Positions 54,681 through 64,000 of a stretch of 64,000 nt of DNA are shown in pieces. The DNA comes from Nephrocerus scutellatus (lineage: Eukaryota > Arthropoda > Insecta > Diptera > Pipunculidae), in contig OX352761.1 of assembly GCA_947095585.1 (NCBI GenBank), positions 60,752,832 through 60,816,831 of the forward strand, in the 5' to 3' direction. Each line of letters starts with the position of its first letter. The first letter of the stretch is position 1. A program made the translations under genes and the position numbers. The notes beneath the pieces were generated by a model that was not told the DNA's origin, ran no database searches, and worked only from the letters and a program-made list of their open reading frames with translations.

Positions 54681-55480
54681 TGGAGGAAAATTACCAGCGG
54701 CCACCACGTGGAGGTTTGATCGCACTTCCACCAGTCAGAGATAGTTACGGCCACATGCATTCTGTGTTATTCCCCCTATTTCTGCTGATGGCTGACCGCC
54801 AATTGAAAATATGCTCAATGCGTTTATTTTTGTTTTGTTTTGGTATTATTTTTTTTTGTCATAAACAGTTACGTACGTATATCGAATATTGTTTATATCA
54901 AAATAAGATATATACTACACAGGGAAAACTACATTTTCCACCCTAGCGCCTCCTATCGGGTCCAAATTTTGTCAAAGACTCTTTTTATTTAAATATTATA
55001 TGGTGTAAATTTTAGCCTAATCGGTCCATAAATAAGAATTTTCAAAAAAAAAAAGCTACCCCAGCGCCACCTAGGGGGGGTCTAATACAAAAAAAACAAA
55101 TTGTAGCACCACACGAACATATGGTGTGAATATAAGTTGGATAGCTTCAGTAGTTTACCGGTGATTGTCATACATACATACGCACCAACGTTCTTATATA
55201 TTTAGACTAGCTTTTCCCAGGCGCTCCACCACCCGCACACATATATCCCCGACTTGCCATCTCTATGAAGGAAAGGGTGTACTATTGCATAAACCTAAAC
55301 AAAGCGCCACTATGTGGTTTACCGATATTTTGTTAAGACGCATATTCTGTGAAAGTTTCAGCTTAGCCAACAGGCATACTTTTTTATATTGGTAAAATAA
55401 TTTTTTAAATCGGTCTAGTAGTTTCGAAGATCAACTCCAACACACAAACCAACTTTACCTCTTTATAATATTAGTATAGA
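54681..55480 (-). mobile_element. Helitron-like non-autonomous element
   Basis: On the minus strand 55480 begins TCTATACTAATATTATAAAG then AGGTAAAGTTGG, the well-known 5' end of insect Helitrons (TC start, inserted next to T). Downstream come poorly conserved blocks (gtccataaataag, gcgccacctagg, agcgcctcctatcgggtcc) that resemble the flank of the helicase remnant at 22.4 kb. No ORF. The 3' end could not be fixed; 54681 is where the RTE element stops. Confidence 0.55.
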
Positions 55481-55702
55481 TTATAATATTAGTGTAGATA
55501 GATGTACATTAATACAGATTTTTCATTGATAATCATCAAAACATATTCATTTTCGTAACAATATCTTCGCGAATATACAATGTGTTCTTTGACTTCTATT
55601 ACAATTTACAACTTTTATGCATTTTTCGGAACAAGTCTTGAATTTCCATCTTCTTAAAATCTAATATTGTAAACCAATTTGAAACAAAACATTTTTTTTC
55701 AG
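55481..55702. other. Duplicated Helitron terminus and intron end
   Basis: 55481-55498 repeats ttataatattagtgtaga, one base different from the 55463-55480 terminus. The rest is AT-rich and ends with the polypyrimidine tract and AG (55691-55702) of the Mccc1 splice acceptor. No first exon with a mitochondrial presequence was found here. Confidence 0.6.
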
Positions 55703-56222
55703 GGCTCGTTTAAACCAATTACGCCCAATAAATAAAATTCTTATTTCTAATCGTGGAGAAATCGCATGTCGTATTATAAAAACCGCTCGAAGACTTGGAG
55801 TTCGCACTGTGGCTATATACTCCGATGTTGATGAATGTGCTATGCACACAACAATGGCCGATGAAGCGTACAGAGTAGGAACAGCTCCATCTCAAGACTC
55901 TTACACACACATCCAGAAAATTTTAGAGGTTGCAAAAAAAAGTGGTTGCCAAGCTATACACCCAGGTTACGGCTTTCTCTCAGAAAATGTAGAGTTTGCA
56001 GAGCAGTGTCAGAAGGAAAATTTAATTTACATAGGTCCACCGAGTTCAGCTATTCGAGACATGGGTATAAAAAGTACCGCTAAAAAAATAATGGTTAAAG
56101 CCGGTGTTCCAGTAATTAAAGGATACCATGGAGAAAATCAGACCGATCAGATTTTGTTCATCGAAGCAAAAAAGATAGGATTTCCATTGATAATAAAAGC
56201 AGTTCGTGGTGGTGGCGGAAAG
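55703..56222 (+). CDS. Mccc1: Mccc1 exon (biotin carboxylase N-terminal domain)
   Basis: Encodes the first biotin carboxylase domain of methylcrotonoyl-CoA carboxylase subunit alpha, a mitochondrial enzyme of leucine breakdown that carboxylates its biotin with ATP and bicarbonate. The frame (phase 1 after the acceptor) reads [60 protein letters not shown] (family hallmark), [20 protein letters not shown] and [13 protein letters not shown], ending at the glycine-rich ATP loop. Acceptor tttttttcag at 55693-55702, donor gtaaaa at 56223. MCCC1 is favoured over propionyl- or pyruvate-carboxylase by the running similarity of all four exons. The N-terminal presequence exon is not in view. Confidence 0.93.
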
Positions 56223-56339
56223 GTAAAATACTATTAAGAAGCATTTTAAAAATATTCTTGTATCTTACTTATTTGTATTTAAAAGTAGTTTTAGCCTACT
56301 TTTAGGTTACAAATATGTAAGTGAAACTACTTTATCAGT

Positions 56340-56520
56340 TCTGGAATATGGTTATTAAGGGTGAAATTTCGGGAACTAAGCAATCTCTTAAGCGATTCAT
56401 ATGAAATTCTGTATGTAGGACTAAGATGCGACTATAAGACTTGTTCCTATGGAAATTCTGGAATATGGTCATAATGGTCTTGAATTTCGGGAACAAAGCA
56501 AATCTCAAGCTGTTGACCCT
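56340..56520. repeat. 118-bp satellite, isolated 1.5 units
   Basis: agcgattcatatgaaattctg, atgtaggactaagatgcgac and ggaaattctggaatatggtc match the large array at 61.09-62.33 kb in the same intron. Confidence 0.85.
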
Positions 56521-56810
56521 GGTGTTACCGGGGACCCCCCATCATCAAGATATATACTTTTAAAAGTTAAAGTCACAGGTGCTGCCCAGGTTGTCCCTAC
56601 TGAACCAACCAAACGGACCCCCACCCAAATGACCAACTCACTGCCCCGCACCAACTTACCCCTTCCCCATACTGGCCCACACCACTAAGTCATACCCCCT
56701 GCACTGACCCAGAACCTTCGGAGCAAAAACCGTACATAATAGTGAAACCTTTCGAAGATTACCTCCTACATACAAACAAACTTTACCTCTTTATAATCGG
56801 AACAAAATAA
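56521..56810. mobile_element. Helitron-like terminal fragment
   Basis: Ends cctcctacatacaaacaaac then tttacctctttataatcgg (56771-56805), nearly the Helitron end seen at 55.45 kb. The preceding 240 bp are C-rich and non-coding; the 79-aa open frame there has no recognisable content. Confidence 0.45.
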
Positions 56811-57310
56811 AAAATAATTAAATCAAAATAGTGCAGTACATACTACGAGTACATATTTTTCAGCATTAAGTTTTTATTAACACATTATATAACAGAACAG
56901 AAATCGGTCAAAAGATTTTTTACGGCAGGTTAAGCATGGTTAAGTAGAATTGCATTGTACACTTGAGTTGATATTTGAATTTCCAATCACCAACGGGTAT
57001 TCTAGTTTACAATAATAATACGCTTAAAATATAGTTTTTAAAATTTGTTCCTCTACTTTAAGCCACCATCAATATGAATAGAAAATGCATTACAAATACG
57101 AATAAATAAATTAATCCAATAAGCATTTTGGATACTTTGCATATAGAACCTTTACGTTGGGTAGAAAGGTTAGGCGTTGAACTCCTACGACATAATATAA
57201 AACGAATGAGGACGACGTACATACCTCCTCGATAGTTTTCCTTCTGGGCATAGAAGTGGTATTTTTAAGTCTTCTTTAAAACTTAATCCAAAAAGTATTG
57301 TCATAAAATT
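56811..57310. other. Intron sequence, nothing recognised
   Basis: AT-rich, no ORF or repeat that I recognise. Confidence 0.5.
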
Positions 57311-57316
57311 TGGAAG

Positions 57317-57850
57317 GATTAACCCGTTCATGCCCGATGTTGCTTATAGGCAACATTGTACGTATTCGCGAAGGGACATAAGTCCCAAATGAAAATATTG
57401 GGACATAAGTTCCAAAAGAAGTCAAATCGAATAAGGGACTTATGTCCCGATGGGTTGGGAAAATATATGTTGGGTCTTATGATCCACCCTTAAAATATTT
57501 TTTTTTATAAGGAGCCATTTTATGTAATGTAATTTTAATTTCTCGCTAACGGTTTTTTTATCTCAGAATAGCTTAATATATTGTCCAAGCTTGTTGGCGA
57601 TTATTTTATTATAAGTATTGCTAGTGATCACATTGTAGCTGATCTTCGTTGAGTGCACATGTAAAATTTTCTCATGCAAAAAGTGAGTTTACAAATAATT
57701 TAAAAAAATTTATAAATAATATAATTAAACACACGTAAGAAAATTAGGAAAAAAATAAAAAATTAGAAAAAACTACTAGTGGTCAGATATCTTTTAAACT
57801 CAATGTTGCCTATAGGCAAGTCAAACAACTCAGTTCTTTTGTGATGAGAT
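57317..57850. mobile_element. Possible piggyBac-like non-autonomous end
   Basis: TTAA at 57320-57323 is followed by cccgttcatgcccgatgttg. Downstream are a palindrome-like gttgcttataggcaac, a pair gggacataagtccc / gggacttatgtccc (57373-57448), and near 57803 an atgttgcctataggcaag. TTAA plus CCC and subterminal palindromes fit a piggyBac-type end, but a matching second terminus with TTAA was not found. Confidence 0.35.
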
Positions 57851-58029
57851 AGTACAAAGAATCTGTGATAAAACGAATTCATACGCATTACAAACCAGCG
57901 CCATTGAATTTAAATGTGAAACCACCGTAATAAGAAGATTACTATACCTTGGCCATAATAAATATTTCAAATATGCAAATGGCATGGGCGGAATATTTCA
58001 AATTATCACCAGTAGCGGATGTATTATCA

Positions 58030-58915
58030 TGAAATCGATTAAAAAAAAAACAACCCATAAAAATTAAAATTTTTCATCTAAATTCTCTAATCGCAGAAAT
58101 TGATATGGGAGCCCCTCGATCCTGGCCCATTTTTTTTTTATTGTAGGAGAAAATCATCGAAACAGACATTTGACATCAGATGTTAAAATTGAAAAAGCTC
58201 AGATCATTTTATTCTGAGCACTTAGAGCACGCTCATACTCTGAGCAAATAAGAAACACGAACATTTATCTTGAGAACTCTTTGACTGCTCTGAACTAATT
58301 TATGAAAACGCCAAATGACAGAATATTGTGAAAACTTGTTGTTCTATCTGTAAATTGATATCGACAACAAAAAAAAACGACATCAGTAAAAAATACAATT
58401 CAGTAAATAAAAATGTAAGTTGAAGTAAGCATAAAACATGTATGTCTCGTTTCATTTGCTGGGTTCATTTGTGCGTGAGCTAAGATTTCTCTCTCTCTCC
58501 ACCACCAAAACCATGCAGCGCAGCCGACTGCGCAGCACACACCGCACACAGTCCATAAAGGGCGACGAATATCTGATGCCAGTATAGATATTTAAAAAAT
58601 GTATAAGGGCCTTGCGGCCGAACCCGGGACCCGATCACTACCAAATTTTCGAAAAAGTATTGTTTATTGGGTATACACATGTGTGTAAAATTTGAAGAAA
58701 ATCGGGTAAATTTTTTAAAATTTTTGTTTGGGAGCCCCCCGACCCCGCAGCCCGAGGGGCCTCAAAATTTAATAGTGTGTCTCCGGAAATACACATGTGT
58801 GCAAAATTTCAATAAAATCGGGCCATGGGAAGTGGGTTAAAAATTGATCGCAAGAATCCACGACAGAGGACCGACGACCCACGGGCAAGTGAAGTTAATA
58901 TAGAGAATTTAAAAA
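58030..58915 (-). mobile_element. Helentron/DINE-like repeat, copy 4
   Basis: Reverse complement of 21246-22115 at high identity across the whole length, including the unique central part, with a few indels in T and CT runs. Ends gaagttaatatagagaattt at the right (5' end of the element). Lies inside the Mccc1 intron in the orientation opposite to the gene. Confidence 0.75.
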
Positions 58916-59335
58916 GTCTGCTATTGAAAAAATTCAAACAAAAATTTAACGGAATATCACAGGAGGAATAAATGATTTCCTATAAAGGTAGCCGTCTTGT
59001 TATGTAATCGAATAATGTCTAGTAAATTTAAATTTCACCTTCCGACCTTGAGCATCAAGTTTTGCGGTGGTATCCCCGGCAAATCAAGCGCATTCAAAAA
59101 CTCAGTCGGATAGGTGGTTGCCTCGTCTTGATTGGTCACATAGTCAACGGATTTGTAAGAATAAGTTCTTTATAAGTACTTAATATTATTTTACAATTTA
59201 TAAAAATTGATGTGGTTAAATTGAATGATTCGAAATAAAGTAAAGTAAAGCAAAGTTTAATAAAATATAGTACACAATTTTTTTATATAAGTTTCGATTT
59301 TCTTTGTTTTAACATACATTTTTTCCATAATCCGA
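58916..59335. other. Intron sequence, nothing recognised
   Basis: AT-rich DNA between two Helentron-like copies. A short stretch around 59040-59160 is less AT-rich (ccttgagcatcaagttttgc) but shows no recognisable protein. Confidence 0.4.
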
Positions 59336-60310
59336 TTTTTAAATTCTCTATATTAATTTCGCGTGCCCGTGGCTGGCTGGCTGGCTGGCTGTTCAGATCT
59401 TGGGATCAATTTTTAACCCGTTTCCCGAAGACCGATTTTATTCAAATTTTGCACACATGTGTATTTCCGATGACAACACTTTCTATTAAAATTTTATGGG
59501 TGCCCCCTGACCCCGAGGACAGAGGGGCTCCCGTACAAATATTTTACAAAATTTACCCGATTTTATTCAAATTTTACACGCAAATGTATCTCCGATGGAC
59601 AACACTTTTTGTAAAAAAATTTAAGTTATCGGGCCCCGGGGTCGGGGGACTCCCATACAAATATTTTACAAAATTTACCCGACTTTTTTTTAAATTTTAT
59701 ACAAATGTGTATCTCCAATGGAAAACACTTTTTGTAAAAATTTTGGAGACCCCGGGCCCCGGGTTTGTGGGGCCCCATAAAAAATTTTAAAAAAATTAAC
59801 CCGATTTTCTTCAAATTTAATACACATGTGTATCTCCGATAGAAAACACTTCTTGTAAAAATTTTGGAGACCCCGGGCTCGTGGGGCCCCATAAAATTTT
59901 TTTAAAACAATTAACCCGATTCTCTTCAAATTGAATACACATGGTTATCTCCGATGGATAACACTTTTTGTAAAAATTTTGGAGACCCCAAGCCTCGGGG
60001 TCTTGGCCCCATAAATTTTTTTTAAAAAATTAACCCGATTTTCTTCAAGTTTAATACACATGTGTATCTCCGATGGAAAACACTCTTTGTAAAAATTTCG
60101 GAGACCCCAAGCCTCGTGGTCTTGGGACCCCAAAATTTTTTTAAAAAAAATCAACCCGATTTTCTTCAAATTTTATATATGTACATGTGTATCTCCGATG
60201 GACAAAATTTTTTGTAAATTTTTTGAGTGAACGGGCCCTGAGGCCCGATCTCCTATTAGAGAATTTACATGAAAAATTTTAATTTTTAGGGGTTGTTTTT
60301 TATTAACATT
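59336..60310 (+). mobile_element. Helentron/DINE-like repeat, copy 5
   Basis: 5' end ttaaattctctatattaat then ttcgcgtgcccgtggctgg with a fourfold tggc run. Seven or so internal units of ~115-125 bp (tgtgtatctccgatgg near 59584, 59707, 59827, 59944, 60062, 60188), and the 3' end attagagaatttacatgaaa. No unique middle. Antisense ORFs across the array are repeat artefacts. Confidence 0.75.
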
Positions 60311-61085
60311 TTTTTTGTATATTTTTTTCATTCTAAAGTATTTTAAGAACAGGAAAACTGGTTTCTACACACCGGAGGTCAATACTAGTTTACGTGAGTG
60401 GTTCGGTTTTTAAAGTGACTTGGAATGAATTTAAGAAGGACTGGATTTCGTTACTATTTCTTGCTACATTACTTTTCTTCTTTAAACATTTAATTAGGCG
60501 GTATAGACAAAAGGCAAATATCTAGAAAAGTCGGGTATAAATCACCGCATAATAATGTATATATACGTGGGAGTTCATATGCAAAAGTGGGACACTTTCT
60601 TTACAAAAGCTATCTAATAAGTACTACTGATCGTCGGAAGAGTGATTTTAAGTTAAAAGTTGGAAATGTTCATGGGTGGTACATATGAATTGTGTGAAAT
60701 TGTATCTTGTTCATTGTACGAACGTATTACCAGATCCTTAGATTTGAAGTGGCAATTTTCTGTTACTTCAATTGTAGCTGTGCCTTGAAGAGTGTATGTA
60801 CTTAGGTCATTATTGCAAATTTCATCTATTTCATAATTTTGTGTTGTAGAGAATAACCACTTGTTATGAGTGGATAGCCTTAACTATATTGTTGGAATGT
60901 CGGTTTATATGTCATTCTGTCACGCTTTTTTTCATTACAAATCTGTGAGTAAGTATCGTACGTGTTTTTGGGGGATGACTTTTCGGGGGGTCTTTTGGTG
61001 GTCTTCAGGTGGATCTTGAGGTGGGTCTTGAAATAGGTCTTGAGGTGAGTCATGGCCCCATCATTAAGGTGATTCTGGAGGCCTG
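60311..61085. other. Intron sequence, nothing recognised
   Basis: No ORF or known element. From 60960 it contains a short internal repetition of ggtcttgaggtgggtcttg. The antisense frame near 60880-61206 is low complexity. Confidence 0.5.
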
Positions 61086-62335
61086 TAGTTTTGAGCGCGT
61101 TCGTATGAAATTCAGTATGTAGAACTAATATGCGACTATAAAACTTGTTCCAATGGAAATTCTGTGATATGGCCAATGGGGTCTGGAATTTTGTGGACCA
61201 AGCCATTTCTCAAGCGATTCGTATGAAATTCGGTATGTAGGACTAAGATGCGACTATTGGACTTGTTCCAATGGAAATTCTGTGATCTGGCCAATGGGGT
61301 CTGGAATTCTGTAGACCAAGCCATTTCTCAAGCGATTCGTATGAAATTCGGTATGTACGACTAAGATGCGACTATGAGACTTGTTCCGATAGAAATTCTG
61401 TGATCTGGCCAATGGGGTCGGGAATTTTGTGGACCAAGCCATTTCTCAAGCGATTCGTATGAAATTCGGTGATCTGGCAAATAGGGTCTGGAATTTTCTG
61501 GACCAAGCCATTTCTCAAGCGATTCGGTATGTAGGACTAAGATGCAACTACATATAAGACTTGTTCCTATGGAAATTCTTGAATGTGGTCAAAATGGACT
61601 GGAATTTCGGGAACTAAACAATTCCTCAAGCGATTCGTATGAAATTCGTTATGTAGGACTAAGATGCGACCATAAGACTTGTTTCTACTTAAATTCTAGA
61701 ATAGGGTCATTATGGTCTGGCTTTTTGGGAACTAAGCAATTTCTCAATCGATTCATATGAAATTCGGTATGTGGGACCAAGATGCGACTATAAGACTTGT
61801 TCCTATGGAAATTCTGGAATATGGTCATTATGGTCTGGAATTTTGGGAACTAAGCAATTTCTCAATCGATTCGTATGAAATTCGGTATGTGGGACCAAGA
61901 TGCGACTATAAGACTTGTTCCTATGGAAATTCTGGAACATGGTCATTATGGTCTCGAATTTCGGGAACTAAGCAATTTCACAAGCGATTCGTATGAAATT
62001 TGTTATGTAGGACTAAGTTGCGATTATAAGACTTGTTCCTATGGAAACTCTGTAATATGGTCATTATGTTCTGGAATTTCGGGAACTGAGCAAATTCGCA
62101 AGTGATTCATATGAAATTTGTTATGTAGCACTAAGATGCGACTATTGGACTAATTCCTAGGGAAATTCTGGAATATGGTGATTATGGTCTGGAATTTCGG
62201 CAACTAAGCAACTTCTCAAGCGATTTGTATGAAATTCAGTATGTAGGACTAAGATGCGACTATAAGACTTGTTCCTATGGAAATTCTGGGAAATGGTCAT
62301 TAGCGTCTGGAATTTTGGGAACTATGCCATTTTGA
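61086..62335. repeat. 118-bp satellite array, ~11 units
   Basis: The string agcgattcgtatgaaattc recurs at a 118-bp step (near 61214, 61332, 61450, then a shortened unit to 61519, 61630, 61748, 61866, 61984, 62102, 62220). Each unit has atgtaggactaagatgcgac, ttgttcctatggaaattctg and ctggaatttcgggaactaag. Two sub-blocks differ: units before ~61520 have 'gaccaagccatttctc', later ones 'gaactaagcaatttctc'. Small ORFs in both strands are by-products of the period. Confidence 0.9.
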
Positions 62336-62514
62336 TATGTCCGTTTTTGCATCCGTCCACAGACAAGAAGATTTTTGTTTTGTTTTTTTTCGTCCCGGGC
62401 ACACGTCACGCTCACAACCCGCGGCCGTGTATCCGACACATCCTACCCTTTTTTCTACACTAGGCTCGTTTGCTTTTATTGAGTATCCATGAATGGCACT
62501 TGCATCGAGGAAAC
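62336..62514. other. Intron filler
   Basis: T-rich, then GC-richer sequence between the satellite and the LINE remnant; no recognised content. Confidence 0.4.
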
Positions 62515-63010
62515 TGAAAATCTCACAACGTGTCAACGACAAGCTTCGTTGGAATGACCACATCGGTGGTCATATCGGTGACGAAAACATTGCGAAATCA
62601 ATTGATTCGCTTTAACACCGCAGGAACGTCTCCTGCTTGTCACTGTTATATCGCTTCTTCCACCAGCGGTGCTCAAGAAAAATAGCCAGTTGCATGCCAC
62701 CTCACCTTGTATTCAACCGCAATACTCGTGGCGCTCTAAATGCACATCAGTTTACCCTTAAGCCCATCTTCGGACGTGCAGTTAAATTCAGGAGTTTGTT
62801 CTTCAGCCGTACAACACGTATGTGGAATGCTCTGCCAAGCTCTGTCTTTCCACATCACTATGATCCACAGACATTCAAGACACAAGCTCACAGACATCTC
62901 CTCTCTTCTTCTCCCTTTCCTTCACGCCCACGCTGTGCCAAGCATATTGCCGAACATAATAAGGGTGCGAAGCCCTTTTTGCGTGCGCAAATTATAAAAA
63001 AAAAAAAAAA
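62515..63010 (+). pseudogene. LINE RT C-terminus and 3' end
   Basis: Reads KLKISQRVNDKLRWNDHIG, then after a break SLLYRFFHQRCSRKIASCM, PPHLVFNRNTRGALNAHQFT, LKPIFGRAVKFRSLFFSRTT, RMWNALPSSVFPHHYDPQTF: the extreme C-terminus of a CR1/Jockey-type RT. Its 3' UTR aataagggtgcgaagccc, tttttgcgtgcgc and an A tail (62997-63010) recur as the small insertion at 30664-30716. It lies in the Mccc1 intron in gene orientation, 80 bp before the next exon. Confidence 0.8.
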
Positions 63011-63092
63011 TATTAACTAATTCATTAATTTTTTCAATATTTTCGCCGATCAAATATATCCAAGCATTTAATATCGCTAATTTACTTCATAG

Positions 63093-63326
63093 GGTATGAG
63101 AATAGCATATAAACCTGATGACTTTATGGAAGCATTAAACTCTGCAAGATCGGAGTCATTAAATTCGTTTGGAGATAGTTCTGTATTGCTTGAACGGTTT
63201 CTTTGTTCTCCTCGTCATGTTGAAGTACAAGTGTTTGCGGATTACCAAGGCAATGCGGTTTATCTTTTCGAAAGAGATTGTTCTGTTCAAAGAAGGCATC
63301 AAAAAATCATTGAAGAAACACCTGCG
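63093..63326 (+). CDS. Mccc1: Mccc1 exon (ATP-grasp, first part)
   Basis: Begins [20 protein letters not shown] (completing the GGGGKGM ATP loop) and continues [48 protein letters not shown]. The [12 protein letters not shown] block is a conserved biotin carboxylase motif. 234 nt, phase 0 on both sides. Acceptor acttcatag ending at 63092; donor gtaagc at 63327. The short 61-bp intron after it is typical of flies. Confidence 0.95.
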
Positions 63327-63387
63327 GTAAGCTAAGCTTATAAAAGTATAATTTTAATGTTTGTTTTACATTTGTACACTATTTAGC

Positions 63388-63691
63388 CAGGAATTTCAGA
63401 AAATTTACGTAGACAACTTGGAGAAGCAGCTGTTAGGGCAGTGAAAGCTGTCGGATATGTTGGTGCAGGAACTGTTGAATTCGTATTGGACAAAGAGGAT
63501 TTGTCATTTAGTTTCATGGAAATGAATACAAGACTTCAAGTAGAACATCCTATAACAGAAATGATAACAGGAATTGACTTAGTTGAGTGGCAAATAAAAA
63601 TTGCTTCTGGTGAACCAATACCTATTGCTCAGGATGAAATACTTCGTAAGGGACATGCCTTTGAAGCTCGTATTTATGCTGAAAATCCAAG
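63388..63691 (+). CDS. Mccc1: Mccc1 exon (ATP-grasp, catalytic part)
   Basis: [60 protein letters not shown] (biotin carboxylase signature with the metal-binding E and N and the catalytic R), [20 protein letters not shown] and [15 protein letters not shown]. 304 nt, ends in phase 1-2 (AG of the Arg codon) before donor gtttta at 63692, a weak but plausible donor. The next exon completes the codon and the frame. Confidence 0.95.
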
Positions 63692-63748
63692 GTTTTAACA
63701 TATACATTATGGAAAATATACTTTGAAATGAAAAATTTTTTTTTCCAG

Positions 63749-63950
63749 AGAGGGATTTTTACCAGCTGCTGGACTTCTTAAATATATGTCGACACCACAA
63801 TGTAATCAGAACGTACGTATTGATATTGGTGTTCGCCAAGGGGATGAAGTTACGGTGCATTATGATCCTATGATAGCGAAGCTAGTAGTATGGGGAGAAA
63901 ATCGTTGTCAAGCCCTTAACAGTTTAAAATCAAGACTCAGCGAGTTTCAT
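63749..63950 (+). CDS. Mccc1: Mccc1 exon (biotin carboxylase C-terminal domain)
   Basis: Starts ...EGFLPAAGLLKYMSTPQCNQ, then VRIDIGVRQGDEVTVHYDPM, IAKLVVWGENRCQALNSLKS and RLSEFH, where a gtagtt donor at 63951 ends the exon in phase 0. HYDPMIAKLVVW is the conserved motif of the biotin carboxylase C domain. The biotin-carrier (BCCP) part and stop lie beyond the window. The donor was chosen because the following codons (VVIILLKK) do not fit the family. Confidence 0.9.
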
Positions 63951-64000
63951 GTAGTTATAATATTACTTAAAAAATATTTTGAAAATAATTTGTATACTTT

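Larger units (their letters stand above)
56223..63092 (+). other. Mccc1 intron, 6.87 kb, transposon-rich
   Basis: Bounded by gtaaaa (56223) and ...acttcatag (63092). It joins GGGGK to [10 protein letters not shown] in phase 0, as expected in MCCC1. The other introns seen are only 57-61 bp, so this one has been enlarged by repeats: a short 118-bp-type unit, Helitron end, piggyBac-like end, two Helentron-like copies, the 118-bp satellite and a LINE 3' end. Confidence 0.9.

Noticed and set aside
55809..56237. Mccc1 starting at the ATG at 55809
   Set aside because: The upstream in-frame codons from 55704 already encode conserved biotin carboxylase residues ([13 protein letters not shown]), and a splice acceptor precedes them.
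61086..62335. Small repeated ORFs on both strands
   Set aside because: They recur at the 118-bp period of the satellite and resemble no protein.

Overview
The window looks like an insect nuclear genome, most likely a fly (Diptera). It is AT-rich, has short GT-AG introns in one conserved host gene, and is packed with Ty3/gypsy, BEL/Pao, Ty1/copia, LOA-, RTE- and CR1/Jockey-type elements plus Helitron-like repeats. The only host gene I can support is Mccc1 (biotin-carboxylase subunit of mitochondrial methylcrotonoyl-CoA carboxylase). Four of its exons lie on the + strand at 55703-56222, 63093-63326, 63388-63691 and 63749-63950. The first visible exon follows a splice acceptor, so its 5' exon lies further upstream and part or all of the left 55 kb could be intronic.

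Layout: 0.1-0.5 kb tRNA-derived SINE with a perfect 15-bp duplication; 1.0-1.5 kb minus-strand LTR; 1.6-3.2 kb LINE debris (RT tail, LOA-like ORF1); 3.2-11.1 kb Gypsy-A (+), split by a 1.5-kb piece of Gypsy-B (-); 11.1-18.2 kb Gypsy-C (+), split by a 2.9-kb LOA-type LINE (-) and a LINE 3' tail (-); 19.0-22.3 kb a Helentron/DINE-like repeat family inserted in and beside a Ty1/copia gag-pro fragment (-); 22.4-23.6 kb Helitron helicase remnant and a ~100-bp minisatellite.

23.9-51.3 kb is one nested structure. BEL-2 (-, 3' LTR at 23.9 kb, 5' LTR at 51.0 kb) has its gag split by a CR1/Jockey-type LINE (+, 28.0 to 49.9 kb). That LINE is split by BEL-1 (+, TSD AACAT at 30772 and 48997). The inner BEL-1 plus adjoining LINE has been tandemly amplified to three copies (A, B, C; unit 5,317 bp). 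The middle copy matches C in its 5' half and A in its 3' half, which is the product expected from one unequal crossover.

51.3-55.5 kb holds an RNase H-bearing LINE tail, a nearly complete RTE-like LINE (-) and a Helitron-like non-autonomous element. The 6.9-kb Mccc1 intron (56.2-63.1 kb) carries further Helentron-like copies, an 11-unit 118-bp satellite, a piggyBac-like terminus and a LINE 3' end. Every transposon ORF I examined has frameshifts, stops or deletions; the RTE-like RT reading frame is the best preserved. All calls are from reading the sequence; no database search was run.
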